Position numbers and translations under genes: made by a program | The notes under the pieces: generated by a model | Databases searched by the model: none | What the model was told of the DNA's origin: nothing | Seen by the model: the letters and a program-made list of their open reading frames with translations, nothing else | Assembly (NCBI GenBank): GCA_046155605.1 | Contig: JBJXFQ010000009.1 | Coordinates: 1 to 45,152 of the forward strand | DNA: 45,152 bases | Reading direction: 5' to 3' | DNA from: JAEUIZ01 sp046155605 | GTDB taxonomy: Bacteria > Planctomycetota > Phycisphaerae > Phycisphaerales > UBA1924 | Part shown: positions 5,969 through 12,928 of the stretch, piece after piece | Layout: the number at the start of each line of letters is the position of its first letter | Numbering within the stretch: the first letter of the stretch is position 1

Positions 5969-6226
5969 TTATTCGACTACGTACCAGTCGCTCGCGAGAA
6001 TGTCCGTCTGAGACGCGATCCACGGGACCAGCTTGCCAGTGACCGTGCTGATGTAAAGATAGGGTAGACCCATCTTGCTGTTCTGGTCCGGGACTTGAAT
6101 GGCGATCCACTGTCCGGGGCCGTTCCATCCTCTGCGAGAGACGCGATAGCCATCGCGCATCAGAGCAATCGCAACCCCGATGCTTTGTCCTTCGTGGAGA
6201 TCCTTCGCCGTCTCTTCTTTGTCCAT
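5969..6226 (-). CDS. tad2: Tad2-type (DUF2829) anti-Thoeris protein
   Basis: The 85-residue product matches the DUF2829 pattern: SIGVAIALMRDGYRVSRRGW, then NG, then LPYLYISTVTGKLVPWIASQ followed by TDILASDW. In this family Tad2 binds and sequesters the glycocyclic-ADP-ribose signal made by the Thoeris TIR protein and so blocks abortive infection. ATG 6226 has GGGAG at 5-bp spacing; ATG 6238 would add four residues. It is the only gene behind the promoter at 6477-6507 and is convergent with the 2.2-5.9 kb unit. Family assignment is from motif recognition; which signal molecule it binds cannot be told from sequence. Confidence 0.85.
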   Translation of the reverse strand: MDKEETAKDLHEGQSIGVAIALMRDGYRVSRRGWNGPGQWIAIQVPDQNSKMGLPYLYISTVTGKLVPWIASQTDILASDWYVVE

Positions 6227-6470
6227 GCTCGCTCCCATTCAGTGCAGGTTGCCGGCGGGGAAGGGCGACTTTGGAACGTCCGTGCTCCGTGCCACGCGCC
6301 CGCTTGTGAACACCCGCCGGCCCCACCTGGAGTTTGAAAGCCGGCGAGGATGGGATGCAAAAGTCCGGGCACAGTCGCACGTCCACTTGCCCCCGCCGGC
6401 TACACTTGGGGGTGGGACGAAGCGAAATGGCCGCCTCCGCAGGAAGGGCCGAGTCCACAACGAACCACCC
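6227..6470 (-). other. Long leader of the Tad2-like gene, no convincing gene
   Basis: If transcription starts about 7 bases after the -10 box at 6477-6482, the Tad2-like mRNA has a leader of roughly 240 bases. Open frames here (for example 6239-6505) have Arg/Pro/Ser-rich, shadow-like translations and no ribosome site. It may only be spacer, or a regulatory leader. Confidence 0.4.
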
Positions 6471-6476
6471 GCAGAG

Positions 6477-6507
6477 AATCTAGCACCGGTGGTGCTTGCC
6501 GTCAAGG
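6477..6507 (-). promoter_or_regulatory. Promoter/operator of the Tad2-like gene
   Basis: Minus strand: TTGACG (6505-6500), 17-bp spacer, TAGATT (6482-6477). The -35 box lies in the palindrome CCTTG-ACGG-CAAGC (6494-6507), the same element as at the other phage promoters, with one base off perfect symmetry at the outer position. Confidence 0.7.
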
Positions 6508-6552
6508 TGATGGCCCGGGAGTATCATCGGGCGCCACCGCTCGAACGTGACA

Positions 6553-6744
6553 CCGACAGCGACCGCGCCCGCGACCGCGACCCCGACCACGACCGCGACC
6601 ACGACCACGACCACGACAGCGACCGCGACCCCGACCACGACCGCGACCACGACCCCGACCACGACCGCGACCACGACCGCGACCACAACCGCGACCGCGA
6701 CCGCGACCACGACCGCGACCACGACCGCGACCACGACCGCGACC
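6553..6744. repeat. CGACCN hexamer tandem array (about 32 units)
   Basis: About 192 bp made of 6-bp units CGACCN, with N mostly G or A and sometimes C. All frames on both strands stay open through it (Asp-Arg/His/Pro on plus, Ser-Arg/Trp on minus), so open reading frames here carry no coding information. It lies between the end of the 88-residue gene and the Tad2 promoter. The minus strand, GGTCGN repeated, is G-rich. Confidence 0.95.
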
Positions 6745-6796
6745 TATCCTTAATCCAGCCCGGAATCATCATCTGCCCCCCCACAGAATAGAGAAT

Positions 6797-6826
6797 GGCC
6801 GGCGCCCGGTACGCGCCTCGCCGGCC
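6797..6826 (-). terminator. Putative terminator of the 88-residue gene
   Basis: Perfect 8-bp stem GGCCGGCG (6797-6804) and CGCCGGCC (6819-6826), followed on the minus strand by ATTCTCTATTCTG. It starts nine bases after the stop codon at 6835. Confidence 0.55.
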
Positions 6827-6834
6827 GAGGCTAA

Positions 6835-7101
6835 CTACTTCTGTTCGGTGGGGAGGGCATGCTTCCAGGGGAATGCATCGGTGATGCTCGCGGCGTTCAC
6901 GAGCGCATCGCCCACAGGCTCGACCTCGGACAGGGAGCCGTCCTTGATGGCGTTCATGTACCGGCCGGAGTCGGCGACCCACGAGGCACCCTCGAGCACG
7001 AGGAATCCGTCCTCGATCGCGACGACCTTCCCGACCAGGTGGTAGGTGACGGTGCGGATGAACCACGAGCTTCCGATCAGGCGCTGCGCGAGCTTTTCCA
7101 T
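6835..7101 (-). CDS. Conserved small phage protein, 88 residues
   Basis: ATG 7101 follows AGGAGGAAATTCG, one of the best ribosome sites in the window. The product has a pattern I associate with a widespread unnamed small phage/bacterial family: RTVTYHLVGKVV, a LVLEGASWVADSGRYMNAI core with G-S-x-SEVEP, and a C-terminal SITDAFPWKHALPTEQK. Probably a small beta-rich protein. It stands alone behind its own strong promoter at 7188-7216 and has its own terminator, as expected of an early, host-directed gene. Function unknown; next to the Tad2-like gene it is a candidate counter-defence or host-takeover protein. Confidence 0.75.
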   Translation of the reverse strand: MEKLAQRLIGSSWFIRTVTYHLVGKVVAIEDGFLVLEGASWVADSGRYMNAIKDGSLSEVEPVGDALVNAASITDAFPWKHALPTEQK

Positions 7102-7187
7102 CGAATTTCCTCCTGAAAGAGTGTGTTTCGGATCTGATTTCAGGGCACGGAACCAGCCGTGATGGCAAGGCTGCCTCGCCCGCAGGC

Positions 7188-7218
7188 AATATACGCCAAG
7201 CCCCGCTTGGTGTCAAGG
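7188..7218 (-). promoter_or_regulatory. Strong promoter/operator of the 88-residue gene
   Basis: Minus strand: TTGACA (7216-7211), exactly 17 bp, TATATT (7193-7188). The -35 lies in CCTTG-ACAC-CAAGC (7205-7218). The spacer also contains a second perfect inverted repeat, CCAAGC-GGG-GCTTGG, which could be another binding site. Leader to the ATG is about 80 bases. Confidence 0.85.
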
Positions 7219-8266
7219 CAATTCGTTCGTATCATCCTCACCCCCCAACCCCCCATGACTGTTAAGCGCCCTCAACTTTGTTGAGTGTCCTTCACAGTGT
7301 TTGTCAATACTGTTTCTTCGCCGAAGTGTCGAAGCGGCGTCAGGAGTTACGCCAGGAGAGCGACCATCGCCGCGAAAAGCGTGCTACCTTCCGCGATCCC
7401 CCCTCGCGTGCGCGCCCGGCCCACAGAACCCCGCCACCAGGGCAACCCCGATCCCACCCGGCTCCGGCTCTGTCCCCGTCCCACCGTGCCCAGCGGCGCC
7501 CAGCGACCGCCCGAGCCTCTAAACCCGCTCGCTCCGCGGCCATGAGTTCGATCGCTATGCGATCTGAACACCAAGCCTACCCACACTGCAACCCCTAACC
7601 CCCTCTCAGAACGCCCCATAGCCCATTACGCCCACCACCCTACCCCACATCCCGCCTCAGCCCTCCCCGCTCGAGCACCACCGCCAGCGCCCTCCCAAGC
7701 TACTCCGCCCCAGCTCAAACAGGCCCCGCTCCCGGAGTCCCAACTTCACCACAGATCCCCACTCGCCCAAGAATGGGCACAGGGTCATCCCCTCCAGACG
7801 GTGCCGTACCACCGTGGGAGTCCCAAGAGGTGGGGTCGCATCAACGTACCCCCGGGTGCGCGGATGGGTGACGGTGCCGGATATGGCGCGCCGGGGGGAG
7901 GATCGGGCACCGAGGTACGATGGGGCTCCGGGGAGCACGATCGAGGCGGCGGAGATTGATTCGGGCACGGGGCGCGGGCTCGGGGCGATGATTCAGGCTC
8001 CCGCGCCCCCATTCGTGCGCCAGCGCCCGCGACGCCGAGGCCCGATAGGGCACGTGCTCGGCGTCACACACCCGCCTTCGGCCCCCGGTCCGGTCGCGCA
8101 GCGACTCGGAAAGGCCACACCAACCGGCCAATTTCTGACCAGCACGCGCATGCGGCCTGCCATGTTGGCATGCGCGGAGCATCATGCGCGCGCGATCCGT
8201 AGGGGGTACGTAGAAGTACGGAGGGGAGAACCCGTAGATTCCGGGGGGCGTAGCGTGCCCATTTCA
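7219..8266. other. 1-kb region without a recognisable gene, strongly strand-skewed
   Basis: Open frames in this stretch have Pro/Arg-rich shadow-like translations and no ribosome sites. The plus strand is very C-rich and G-poor from about 7240 to 7855 (CCCCCCAACCCCCC at 7241-7254, many C runs near 7600-7720), then mostly G-rich from about 7856 to 7990 and again 8160-8260. Small inverted repeats include CTCAAC-TTT-GTTGAG (7271-7285) and ACAGT...ACTGT near 7294. It separates two oppositely transcribed promoter regions and is the best candidate for a cis-acting replication or packaging site. Confidence 0.6.
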
Positions 8267-8297
8267 CCTTGACAGCAAGGCGAATGGGGGATATGCT
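8267..8297 (+). promoter_or_regulatory. Strong promoter/operator of the 8.3-11.7 kb unit
   Basis: Plus strand: TTGACA (8269-8274), 17 bp, TATGCT (8292-8297). The -35 box lies in the perfect palindrome CCTTG-ACAG-CAAGG (8267-8280). Expected start near 8304, about 45 bases upstream of the first gene. Confidence 0.85.
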
Positions 8298-8349
8298 ACT
8301 CGGGCATTCGGGGATAGTCTCGGGTGCGATTGGGAAAGGGTGGCACGCG

Positions 8350-8526
8350 ATGATGAGCACTGAGAAGGTGGCGCATGGTATCGCCCAAGGCTGGCGGGAA
8401 TTGGTCGCAGCGGGCGACGTGAAAGCGGTTGAGAGGGTGGTCAAGGCGCTGGAACGCAACGGCGGAGAGCCGCACTACATGCTGGCCGTTGCCATCTTCA
8501 GGAGTAAGGCGCGGGGGGGCAAGTGA
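8350..8526 (+). CDS. 58-residue helical protein
   Basis: Starts at ATG ATG 8350/8353 downstream of AAAGGG; the open frame upstream lies before the expected transcription start. The product is a compact run of helices (HGIAQGWRELVAAGDVKAVE then RVVKALERNGGEPHYMLAVA) ending Arg/Lys/Gly-rich. It is the first gene of an early-type unit, so a small host-directed protein is plausible. No family recognised. Confidence 0.65.
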   Translation: MMSTEKVAHGIAQGWRELVAAGDVKAVERVVKALERNGGEPHYMLAVAIFRSKARGGK

Positions 8527-8657
8527 AGAACGCTGGCAAGGTCACCGCAAAGCGGGTGGGCAGTGAGGCGGCGCCGGAATACGTCGCCCGCGTCAAGAAT
8601 GCGCCTGTCGAGGATCTGCCGCCTGCCCGCCTCGCCCCCCGACGGGGGCGCTCATGA
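8523..8657 (+). CDS. 44-residue basic peptide
   Basis: GTG 8523 overlaps the upstream TGA and follows GGGGGGCAA. The product (KNAGKVTAKRVGSEAAPEY and so on, ending RLAPRRGRS) is basic and probably unstructured. Its TGA overlaps the ATG of the Toprim gene (ATGA). Retained because both ends are coupled in the style of neighbouring genes. Confidence 0.55.
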   Translation: MKNAGKVTAKRVGSEAAPEYVARVKNAPVEDLPPARLAPRRGRS

Positions 8658-9580
8658 GTCCATGCATCGCCTACCAGGACATCAACCTCCGCCCGAAGGC
8701 GCTCAAGACGATCGCCGACGCGAATGAGATCATCGCGGAGTATGCCGCGCAGGGCTTCGACCTCACGCTTCGACAGCTTTTCTATCAGTTCGTCTCGCGC
8801 GGACTCATCCCCAACACGCAACGCGAATACAAAAACCTCGGCGCCGTCATCAACGACGGCCGGCTCGCCGGTCTCGTCGATTGGGACTCGATCGTCGATC
8901 GGACGCGCAACCTCCGATCGCTCGCGCATTGGAAGTCGCCGAAGGACATCGTCAACGCGTGCGCCGGACAGTTCCGCTACGACCTGTGGAACGATCAACC
9001 GAATTACTGCGAGGTCTGGATCGAGAAGGACGCGCTCGTCGGCGTCATCGAGGGTGTCTGTCATCGCTACGACGTCCCGCACTTCTCTTGCCGCGGCTAC
9101 GTCTCGCAATCGGAAATGTGGGGCGCCGCGCAGCGGATCGAGACGCGCGCCGAGCGCCGTGAGGAGATCGTCGTCATCCATCTCGGCGATCACGACCCGT
9201 CCGGGATGGACATGAGTCGCGACATCGAAGACCGGCTCCGGCTCTTTGTCGGCGGCGACGTCGGCGATCGTCTCGAGGTTCGGCGGGTCGCGCTCAATCC
9301 CGATCAAGTCCGGCAGTACAACCCGCCCCCGAACCCGGCGAAGATCACGGACAGCCGGGCGAAGGAATACATCCGCCGGCACGGCCGCCAGTCCTGGGAG
9401 CTCGACGCGCTCGAGCCGGCCGTCATCGCCGCGCTCATCGAGGCGGAGATCGATGGGCTCCTCGATCCGCTCGCATGGGAGGCGGCGCAGGCGCGGCAGG
9501 CTCGAGCGCGCGGACTGCTCGGCGGAGTCGCGAAGCGATGGGAGCAGGTCGTCGAGTTGCTCAACGGAGAGACGCCATGA
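8654..9580 (+). CDS. Toprim-domain protein, topoisomerase VI A-like
   Basis: Residues about 25-65 (LTLRQLFYQFVSRGLIPNTQ then REYKNLGAVINDGRL) resemble the winged-helix/CAP-like region of TopoVIA/Spo11-type proteins, with the tyrosine-containing FYQ element. Toprim residues follow: EVWIEKDAL supplies the Glu and VIHLGDHDPSGMDM the DxD pair. Later LNPDQVRQYNPPPNPAK and SWELDAL are conserved in phage homologues I have seen described as hypothetical. At 308 residues it is complete. Likely metal-dependent DNA cleavage or religation, acting in replication or recombination; it is the only protein in the window with a replication-type catalytic domain. Confidence 0.75.
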   Translation: MSPCIAYQDINLRPKALKTIADANEIIAEYAAQGFDLTLRQLFYQFVSRGLIPNTQREYKNLGAVINDGRLAGLVDWDSIVDRTRNLRSLAHWKSPKDIVNACAGQFRYDLWNDQPNYCEVWIEKDALVGVIEGVCHRYDVPHFSCRGYVSQSEMWGAAQRIETRAERREEIVVIHLGDHDPSGMDMSRDIEDRLRLFVGGDVGDRLEVRRVALNPDQVRQYNPPPNPAKITDSRAKEYIRRHGRQSWELDALEPAVIAALIEAEIDGLLDPLAWEAAQARQARARGLLGGVAKRWEQVVELLNGETP

Positions 9581-9939
9581 CCGCGGCGACCTACGAAGTA
9601 CGGAAATGCTGGGAGCGTGACGGGCAAGTGCTGTCATGGCCGGAAGATGAGCCGGGAGCCCCTACCATGTGGGGGCTCTACCGCAACGACGCCGGGATGC
9701 TCGCGCACCTTGCCGACTACGCGACGCGGGCCGATGCCGTGAACGCCATGCGCCGCCTGCGCGCCTTGGAGCCGATCCAACGCCCTCGGAGTGTGCGGGC
9801 TGGGGTTCCGGTCGGGCCTTCTCCGATCGTGCCACGCCCAGGCATCCCGGCTCGATTGCGCGAAGTGCTGGCGGGTGTGCTGGCGCTGGCCCTGTGGGTG
9901 TGGGTGTGGTGGGAAATATCGGTCCGGTGGTGGTCATGA
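9577..9939 (+). CDS. 120-residue protein with C-terminal membrane helix
   Basis: ATG 9577 overlaps the stop of the Toprim gene. Residues 1-70 look globular (EVRKCWERDGQVLSWPEDE, then RNDAGMLAHLADYATRADAV), followed by a Pro-rich linker and a Trp-rich hydrophobic helix at about 95-118 (LAGVLALALWVWVWWEISV). Probably tail-anchored in the inner membrane. No family recognised. Its stop region overlaps the next ATG. Confidence 0.7.
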   Translation: MTAATYEVRKCWERDGQVLSWPEDEPGAPTMWGLYRNDAGMLAHLADYATRADAVNAMRRLRALEPIQRPRSVRAGVPVGPSPIVPRPGIPARLREVLAGVLALALWVWVWWEISVRWWS

Positions 9940-10136
9940 GCGCGTGCGCCCTGTGCGGTCGGCCGGCCGGTTCTGGCGCGTCCCAGCACTTCTACGGCTT
10001 CCGGTGCGCCGATTGTCTCGCGGCCGCTCGGGCCGTCCGTGACGTGCCGCGCCACCTTCGGGCCGTCGCGGACCTTTTCACCGGCGCGGAGCCGATTCCG
10101 CCCGCGCCTGCAGTCCAAGATCGTTTGGAGTTGTGA
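9936..10136 (+). CDS. 66-residue zinc-finger-like protein
   Basis: ATG 9936 overlaps the upstream stop. CALC near the N terminus and CADC about 20 residues later (FYGFRCADCLAAARAV) form a probable four-Cys zinc site, followed by a helix. The tail is Pro-rich. Small zinc proteins of this kind are common in phage early regions, with unknown roles. Confidence 0.65.
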   Translation: MSACALCGRPAGSGASQHFYGFRCADCLAAARAVRDVPRHLRAVADLFTGAEPIPPAPAVQDRLEL

Positions 10137-10228
10137 AGCCGAAAGCGCGCCCGTGAGCGCGCTCGCCCCGGGGTTCCGCCCGGTGGCCTGATGACGGCAG
10201 GTAACCAGTTTCAGGGGAGGGTCAGAAC

Positions 10229-11266
10229 ATGGGAACGCACTACACCGACAAGAGGGCAAGCGTGGCACTGGTGGGCGGGGAGCTCGCCCGCCGGGGCTGG
10301 AAGTTGTGGGGCTGGAAGGAAGATCGCTCCGACTCGATGACGGACTACTACGACCCGGAATCGTGGCGCGGTGTCGCGACGAAGGACGGCGCTACGGTGT
10401 GCGTCGATGTCGCCGGTCATGATGTCGCCTCGTACTCAGGGCAGCCGGACCAGCGCCACGTGTTCGCCGATGGGCCTTGCTCGCCGTGCAACGGCACCGG
10501 GAAGCAACTGCGCGACTACCACAAGCCCGCATGCACCGTGCGCAACATCTTCGGCGGGGAGACGATCCACGAGCCGGAGGAGTTTCACAAGGCCGGCGAT
10601 CCGTGCCGCTGGTGCGAAGGCACCGGGAAGCGGAAGGAGTCGCGCCAGGACCCGGCGGCCGAGGTTTGGCCGGTGTTTCAGGCGAACCACAAGGGCCGCG
10701 TTTGGCACGTCGAGCGCGGCGGGGCCATCGTCGCGTCAGGCGTCGGAGTGTTCACTGTCGCCGATGAACGCTGGAAGGGCCACCACGAAACGGACCATGA
10801 CCCGCACGGCCCGGTCAGCCTCGATCCCGTGACGTGCAAGCGTTGTGGGAAGTCCGGCGAGCCGTTCGACATGCGCAGCGAGACGTGTCTACAGGCGCGG
10901 CCGAAGCTCCGCGCGATTGTGGACCGCATCGAGGCGGCTGCGTTCCCCGAGAAGTCGGCCCGCTACGCAGCCCCGCAAGGCACGGCCAGCGTCGAAGGCG
11001 TGGCGATCGGCGCCGGCACTCGCCCCGGATATCTCGAGATACGCTTTCCCGAGAAGCCGGCGCCGGAAGTGCTCGGCGAGCTCAAGGCGGCGGGGTTCCG
11101 GTGGGCGCTGCGTTCGGCATGCTGGTACGGGCTCGGAACGCGCATTCCCGAGCGGTTCCAGTCCGAAGGATTCAAGGCAGAGCGGGTGCGCCTCGACGCG
11201 GCGCACGAGTACCTCCGCGACCCCGGCGAGGATGCCGCGGACCGCTGGAACGAGGCTCATTCATGA
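10229..11266 (+). CDS. LPD29-like protein with DnaJ-type zinc knuckles
   Basis: ATG 10229 follows AGGGGAGGGTCAGAAC. The N-terminal 80 residues resemble the large-polyvalent-protein-associated LPD29 type (TDKRASVALVGGELARRGWK). Two CxxCxGTGK knuckles (CSPCNGTGK near 86 and CRWCEGTGK near 127) are like DnaJ cysteine-rich repeats, and CKRCG occurs near 205. The C-terminal third (GYLEIRFPEKPAPEVLGELK then AAGFRWALRSACWYG) recalls another LPD-type module. It likely binds nucleic acid or protein; no catalytic motif is visible. LPD29 naming is from memory and moderately certain. Confidence 0.65.
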   Translation: MGTHYTDKRASVALVGGELARRGWKLWGWKEDRSDSMTDYYDPESWRGVATKDGATVCVDVAGHDVASYSGQPDQRHVFADGPCSPCNGTGKQLRDYHKPACTVRNIFGGETIHEPEEFHKAGDPCRWCEGTGKRKESRQDPAAEVWPVFQANHKGRVWHVERGGAIVASGVGVFTVADERWKGHHETDHDPHGPVSLDPVTCKRCGKSGEPFDMRSETCLQARPKLRAIVDRIEAAAFPEKSARYAAPQGTASVEGVAIGAGTRPGYLEIRFPEKPAPEVLGELKAAGFRWALRSACWYGLGTRIPERFQSEGFKAERVRLDAAHEYLRDPGEDAADRWNEAHS

Positions 11267-11493
11267 GGCGGCGCAGCCGACGTGCGGGGGATGCCATTTA
11301 CCGGGAGATTTCCCGCGCCATGCAACGCGCCGTAGATAACGCGAGGCGCCACGAGGTGGCCATGGTGTGCCCGGACGGGTTCGCGTGCACTGACCCACTA
11401 TGCACCGCTGCCCGCGCGGCCGTCATGCGCACCGGCGATTGGCGCGATGGATTCTGCATCCTCTACCCGGGCGAGACCCATGAAATGCCGTGA
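11263..11493 (+). CDS. 76-residue basic protein
   Basis: ATG 11263 overlaps the upstream TGA. The N terminus is very basic (RRRSRRAGDAIYREISRAM), followed by four Cys spread over about 35 residues (CPDGFACTDPLC, then C near the end), a possible zinc site. No family recognised. It lies at the distal end of the rightward unit. Confidence 0.6.
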   Translation: MRRRSRRAGDAIYREISRAMQRAVDNARRHEVAMVCPDGFACTDPLCTAARAAVMRTGDWRDGFCILYPGETHEMP

Positions 11494-11659
11494 CCGTGAG
11501 AACGAAGCCGTAGATGTCGCCCTCACGATCCCCAAGAACATCAACTCGATGCGTGATGACGGACCACAAGAGGTTGTAGGGGTCATGCACCTCTGCAAAG
11601 CGTGTTTCAATCGCATCTACACACGTCCACCAGGGGTCGTAGGGGAAAGCAAAATATAG
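11480..11659 (+). CDS. 59-residue Cys-containing small protein
   Basis: ATG 11480 lies inside the end of the upstream gene; the ribosome site (GGGCGAG) is weak. The product contains CRD near the start and CKAC near residue 46, perhaps one zinc site. Its TAG is the first base pairs of the terminator stem. An antisense frame (11423-11725) also has protein-like content, so the strand is not fully certain; I favour plus because it is co-linear with the neighbours and ends at the terminator. Confidence 0.5.
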   Translation: MKCRDRENEAVDVALTIPKNINSMRDDGPQEVVGVMHLCKACFNRIYTRPPGVVGESKI

Positions 11660-11694
11660 GCGCCCCGGCAATCCACCGCCGGGGCGCCATATTC
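11654..11694. terminator. Bidirectional terminator between convergent units
   Basis: Perfect 11-bp stem GGCGCCCCGGC (11659-11669) and GCCGGGGCGCC (11678-11688) with an 8-base loop. It is flanked by ATATTCGTTTAAT on the plus side and TATATTTTGCTTT on the minus side, so it can stop both the 8.3-kb rightward unit and the 16.5-kb leftward unit. Confidence 0.9.
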
Positions 11695-11764
11695 GTTTAA
11701 TCGTTTCAGTACGGCAGCTTCCCATCCGGGCACGATGGGCACACCATGAGAACCGCCCCCGGGA

Positions 11765-12244
11765 TCACTTGTGCCGCTTCTTCTTGCCCGGCTTGCAGTC
11801 GCCAGGCGCCGGCTTCGGCGACGCCCCGCCGCCCACCGACACCGACACGCGCGCCCCGTCCTCGTCACCGCACGAGGCGATAACCGCCCCGAGCGCCACG
11901 GCGCCGAGAAGGCCAAGCACCAGGCCAGTCCGCGACTCCTTCACCACCACCGAGGGCGCCGGCGTTCTCTCGCGCTCAATCTCGCGGATGATCTCGCGCT
12001 CGATGCGCACTTCCCGCGCGGGGGGATCGACCGGCACCTGGTACGGCGGGTGCGGAGACTCCACTGGCGGGCGCTTCGGCACCGTGTTCGCCGGCTTCGG
12101 GCGCGGCTTCACGATTCGCGCCGGAACGGTGGCGCGAGCGCACTGGCACGTATCCGCCGGCACGCGCCCCGCTTCGGTGCGGTGGGCCTCCACGGGGATC
12201 GAGAGGCACAGAACGAACAACGACAGCGGGATTAGCTTCATCAT
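11765..12244 (-). CDS. 159-residue exported Pro-rich protein with internal membrane helix
   Basis: ATG 12244 follows GGAGGGTTAA. It has a signal peptide (MMKLIPLSLFVLCLSIPVEA), a Pro-rich stretch, a charged helix (REVRIEREIIREIERERT, about 78-95), and a hydrophobic segment (GLVLGLLGAVALGAVIASC, about 108-126), then a Gly/Ser/Lys tail. A Pro-rich periplasmic span with a coiled coil recalls spanin-type architecture, but order and length do not fit a known spanin class, and it is far from the endolysin. Last gene of the 16.5-kb unit, ending before the bidirectional terminator. Confidence 0.65.
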   Translation of the reverse strand: MMKLIPLSLFVLCLSIPVEAHRTEAGRVPADTCQCARATVPARIVKPRPKPANTVPKRPPVESPHPPYQVPVDPPAREVRIEREIIREIERERTPAPSVVVKESRTGLVLGLLGAVALGAVIASCGDEDGARVSVSVGGGASPKPAPGDCKPGKKKRHK

Positions 12245-12254
12245 TTAACCCTCC

Positions 12255-12506
12255 TCAGTTGGTTACGCGCAGTGAACTGTCCCGCGACGGCGCGGCTACC
12301 TTGGGATCTGGAACAGCAGTACGCCCCTTCGCGGCCTGACCGTTGCTCGGACCTTTTCCGAAAAACCCCTGCGGCGAGGGATCACCGTCGATCAGCCGTT
12401 TCAGGGCGATGTACCACTTCGGGTACCAGTGCGGAAACGCCTGCGACGGTGCCGCCGACACCACCAACACCGCAACTACCGCGAGAACAACCAAGACCTG
12501 CTTCAT
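12255..12506 (-). CDS. 83-residue exported protein
   Basis: ATG 12506 follows GGAGGGAATACAGCC. A clear signal peptide (KQVLVVLAVVAVLVVSAAPS then QA) precedes a mature part of about 60 residues with an aromatic patch (FPHWYPKWYIALKRLIDG) and a polar tail. Likely periplasmic or membrane-associated. It pairs with the next exported protein downstream, separated by ten bases. Function unknown. Confidence 0.7.
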   Translation of the reverse strand: MKQVLVVLAVVAVLVVSAAPSQAFPHWYPKWYIALKRLIDGDPSPQGFFGKGPSNGQAAKGRTAVPDPKVAAPSRDSSLRVTN

Positions 12507-12540
12507 GGCTGTATTCCCTCCTCTGCGGGTGATTGGGGGA

Positions 12541-12669
12541 TCACTCCCCCGCTTCGGGTACTGCCTCCGCGTCAAGGTCCGAATCATCTATGGGGCGGAA
12601 TCCGTCGTCGTTGGGGTCCGGTACGTCGGACTCGCGCACGCCTGGCGGCATGTTCGGGTCACGCGTCAC
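12541..12669 (-). CDS. 42-residue acidic peptide
   Basis: GTG 12669 lies 11 bases inside the end of the upstream gene and has AAAGGGGG seven bases before it, a strong site. The peptide is very acidic (SDVPDPNDDGFRPIDDSDLD, ending AEAVPEAGE). Too short for most callers. A DNA-mimic or inhibitor role is imaginable for such a peptide but unsupported. Confidence 0.55.
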   Translation of the reverse strand: MTRDPNMPPGVRESDVPDPNDDGFRPIDDSDLDAEAVPEAGE

Positions 12670-12868
12670 GGTTCAACCCCCTTTCCTCGATGAGCCGCTC
12701 CATCTCCTGCAGGGCTTTCAGGTCGTCTCCGTCGATCCCCTTCCCGTGCTCGTTCGTCGGGTCCGCGTCATGCAGCCGGCGCAGCCGCGCCGCGGCGCGG
12801 ATCAGGTGCATGTCGTGCATGGTGCCGACTTCGATTTCTCCCCTGCTTTCGCTCTTGTACTTCACCAT
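12659..12868 (-). CDS. 69-residue helical protein
   Basis: ATG 12868 follows GGGAGGGGTGCGAGG. Composition is helical with many charged residues (IRAAARLRRLHDADPTNEHG, then DDLKALQEMERLIEERGL). Could be a small coiled-coil partner. It follows the coiled-coil gene of the annealing module by 60 bases. No family recognised. Confidence 0.65.
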   Translation of the reverse strand: MVKYKSESRGEIEVGTMHDMHLIRAAARLRRLHDADPTNEHGKGIDGDDLKALQEMERLIEERGLNRDA

Positions 12869-12928
12869 CCTCGCACCCCTCCCATGATGACGCGCACCAG
12901 CGCGCCGAGTAGTTTCGCCAGCACCGGG

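Noticed and set aside
6180..6791. 203-codon frame with Asp-Arg/His repeats
   Set aside because: The openness comes from the hexamer array, which is open in all frames; no ribosome site.
7302..7307. Isolated TTGACA on the minus strand
   Set aside because: No acceptable -10 at 16-18 bp and no dyad over it; not counted among the phage promoters.
8498..9637. 379-codon minus-strand frame opposite the Toprim gene
   Set aside because: Leu/Arg/Asp-rich shadow; the plus strand holds a motif-complete protein coupled to its neighbours.
11423..11725. 100-codon minus-strand frame over the terminator
   Set aside because: It reads through the bidirectional terminator and opposes the co-linear plus-strand gene, though its translation is fairly protein-like.
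12541..12600. CCTTGACG near 12585 on the minus strand as another operator
   Set aside because: The right half CAAGG is missing and it lies inside the 42-residue frame.
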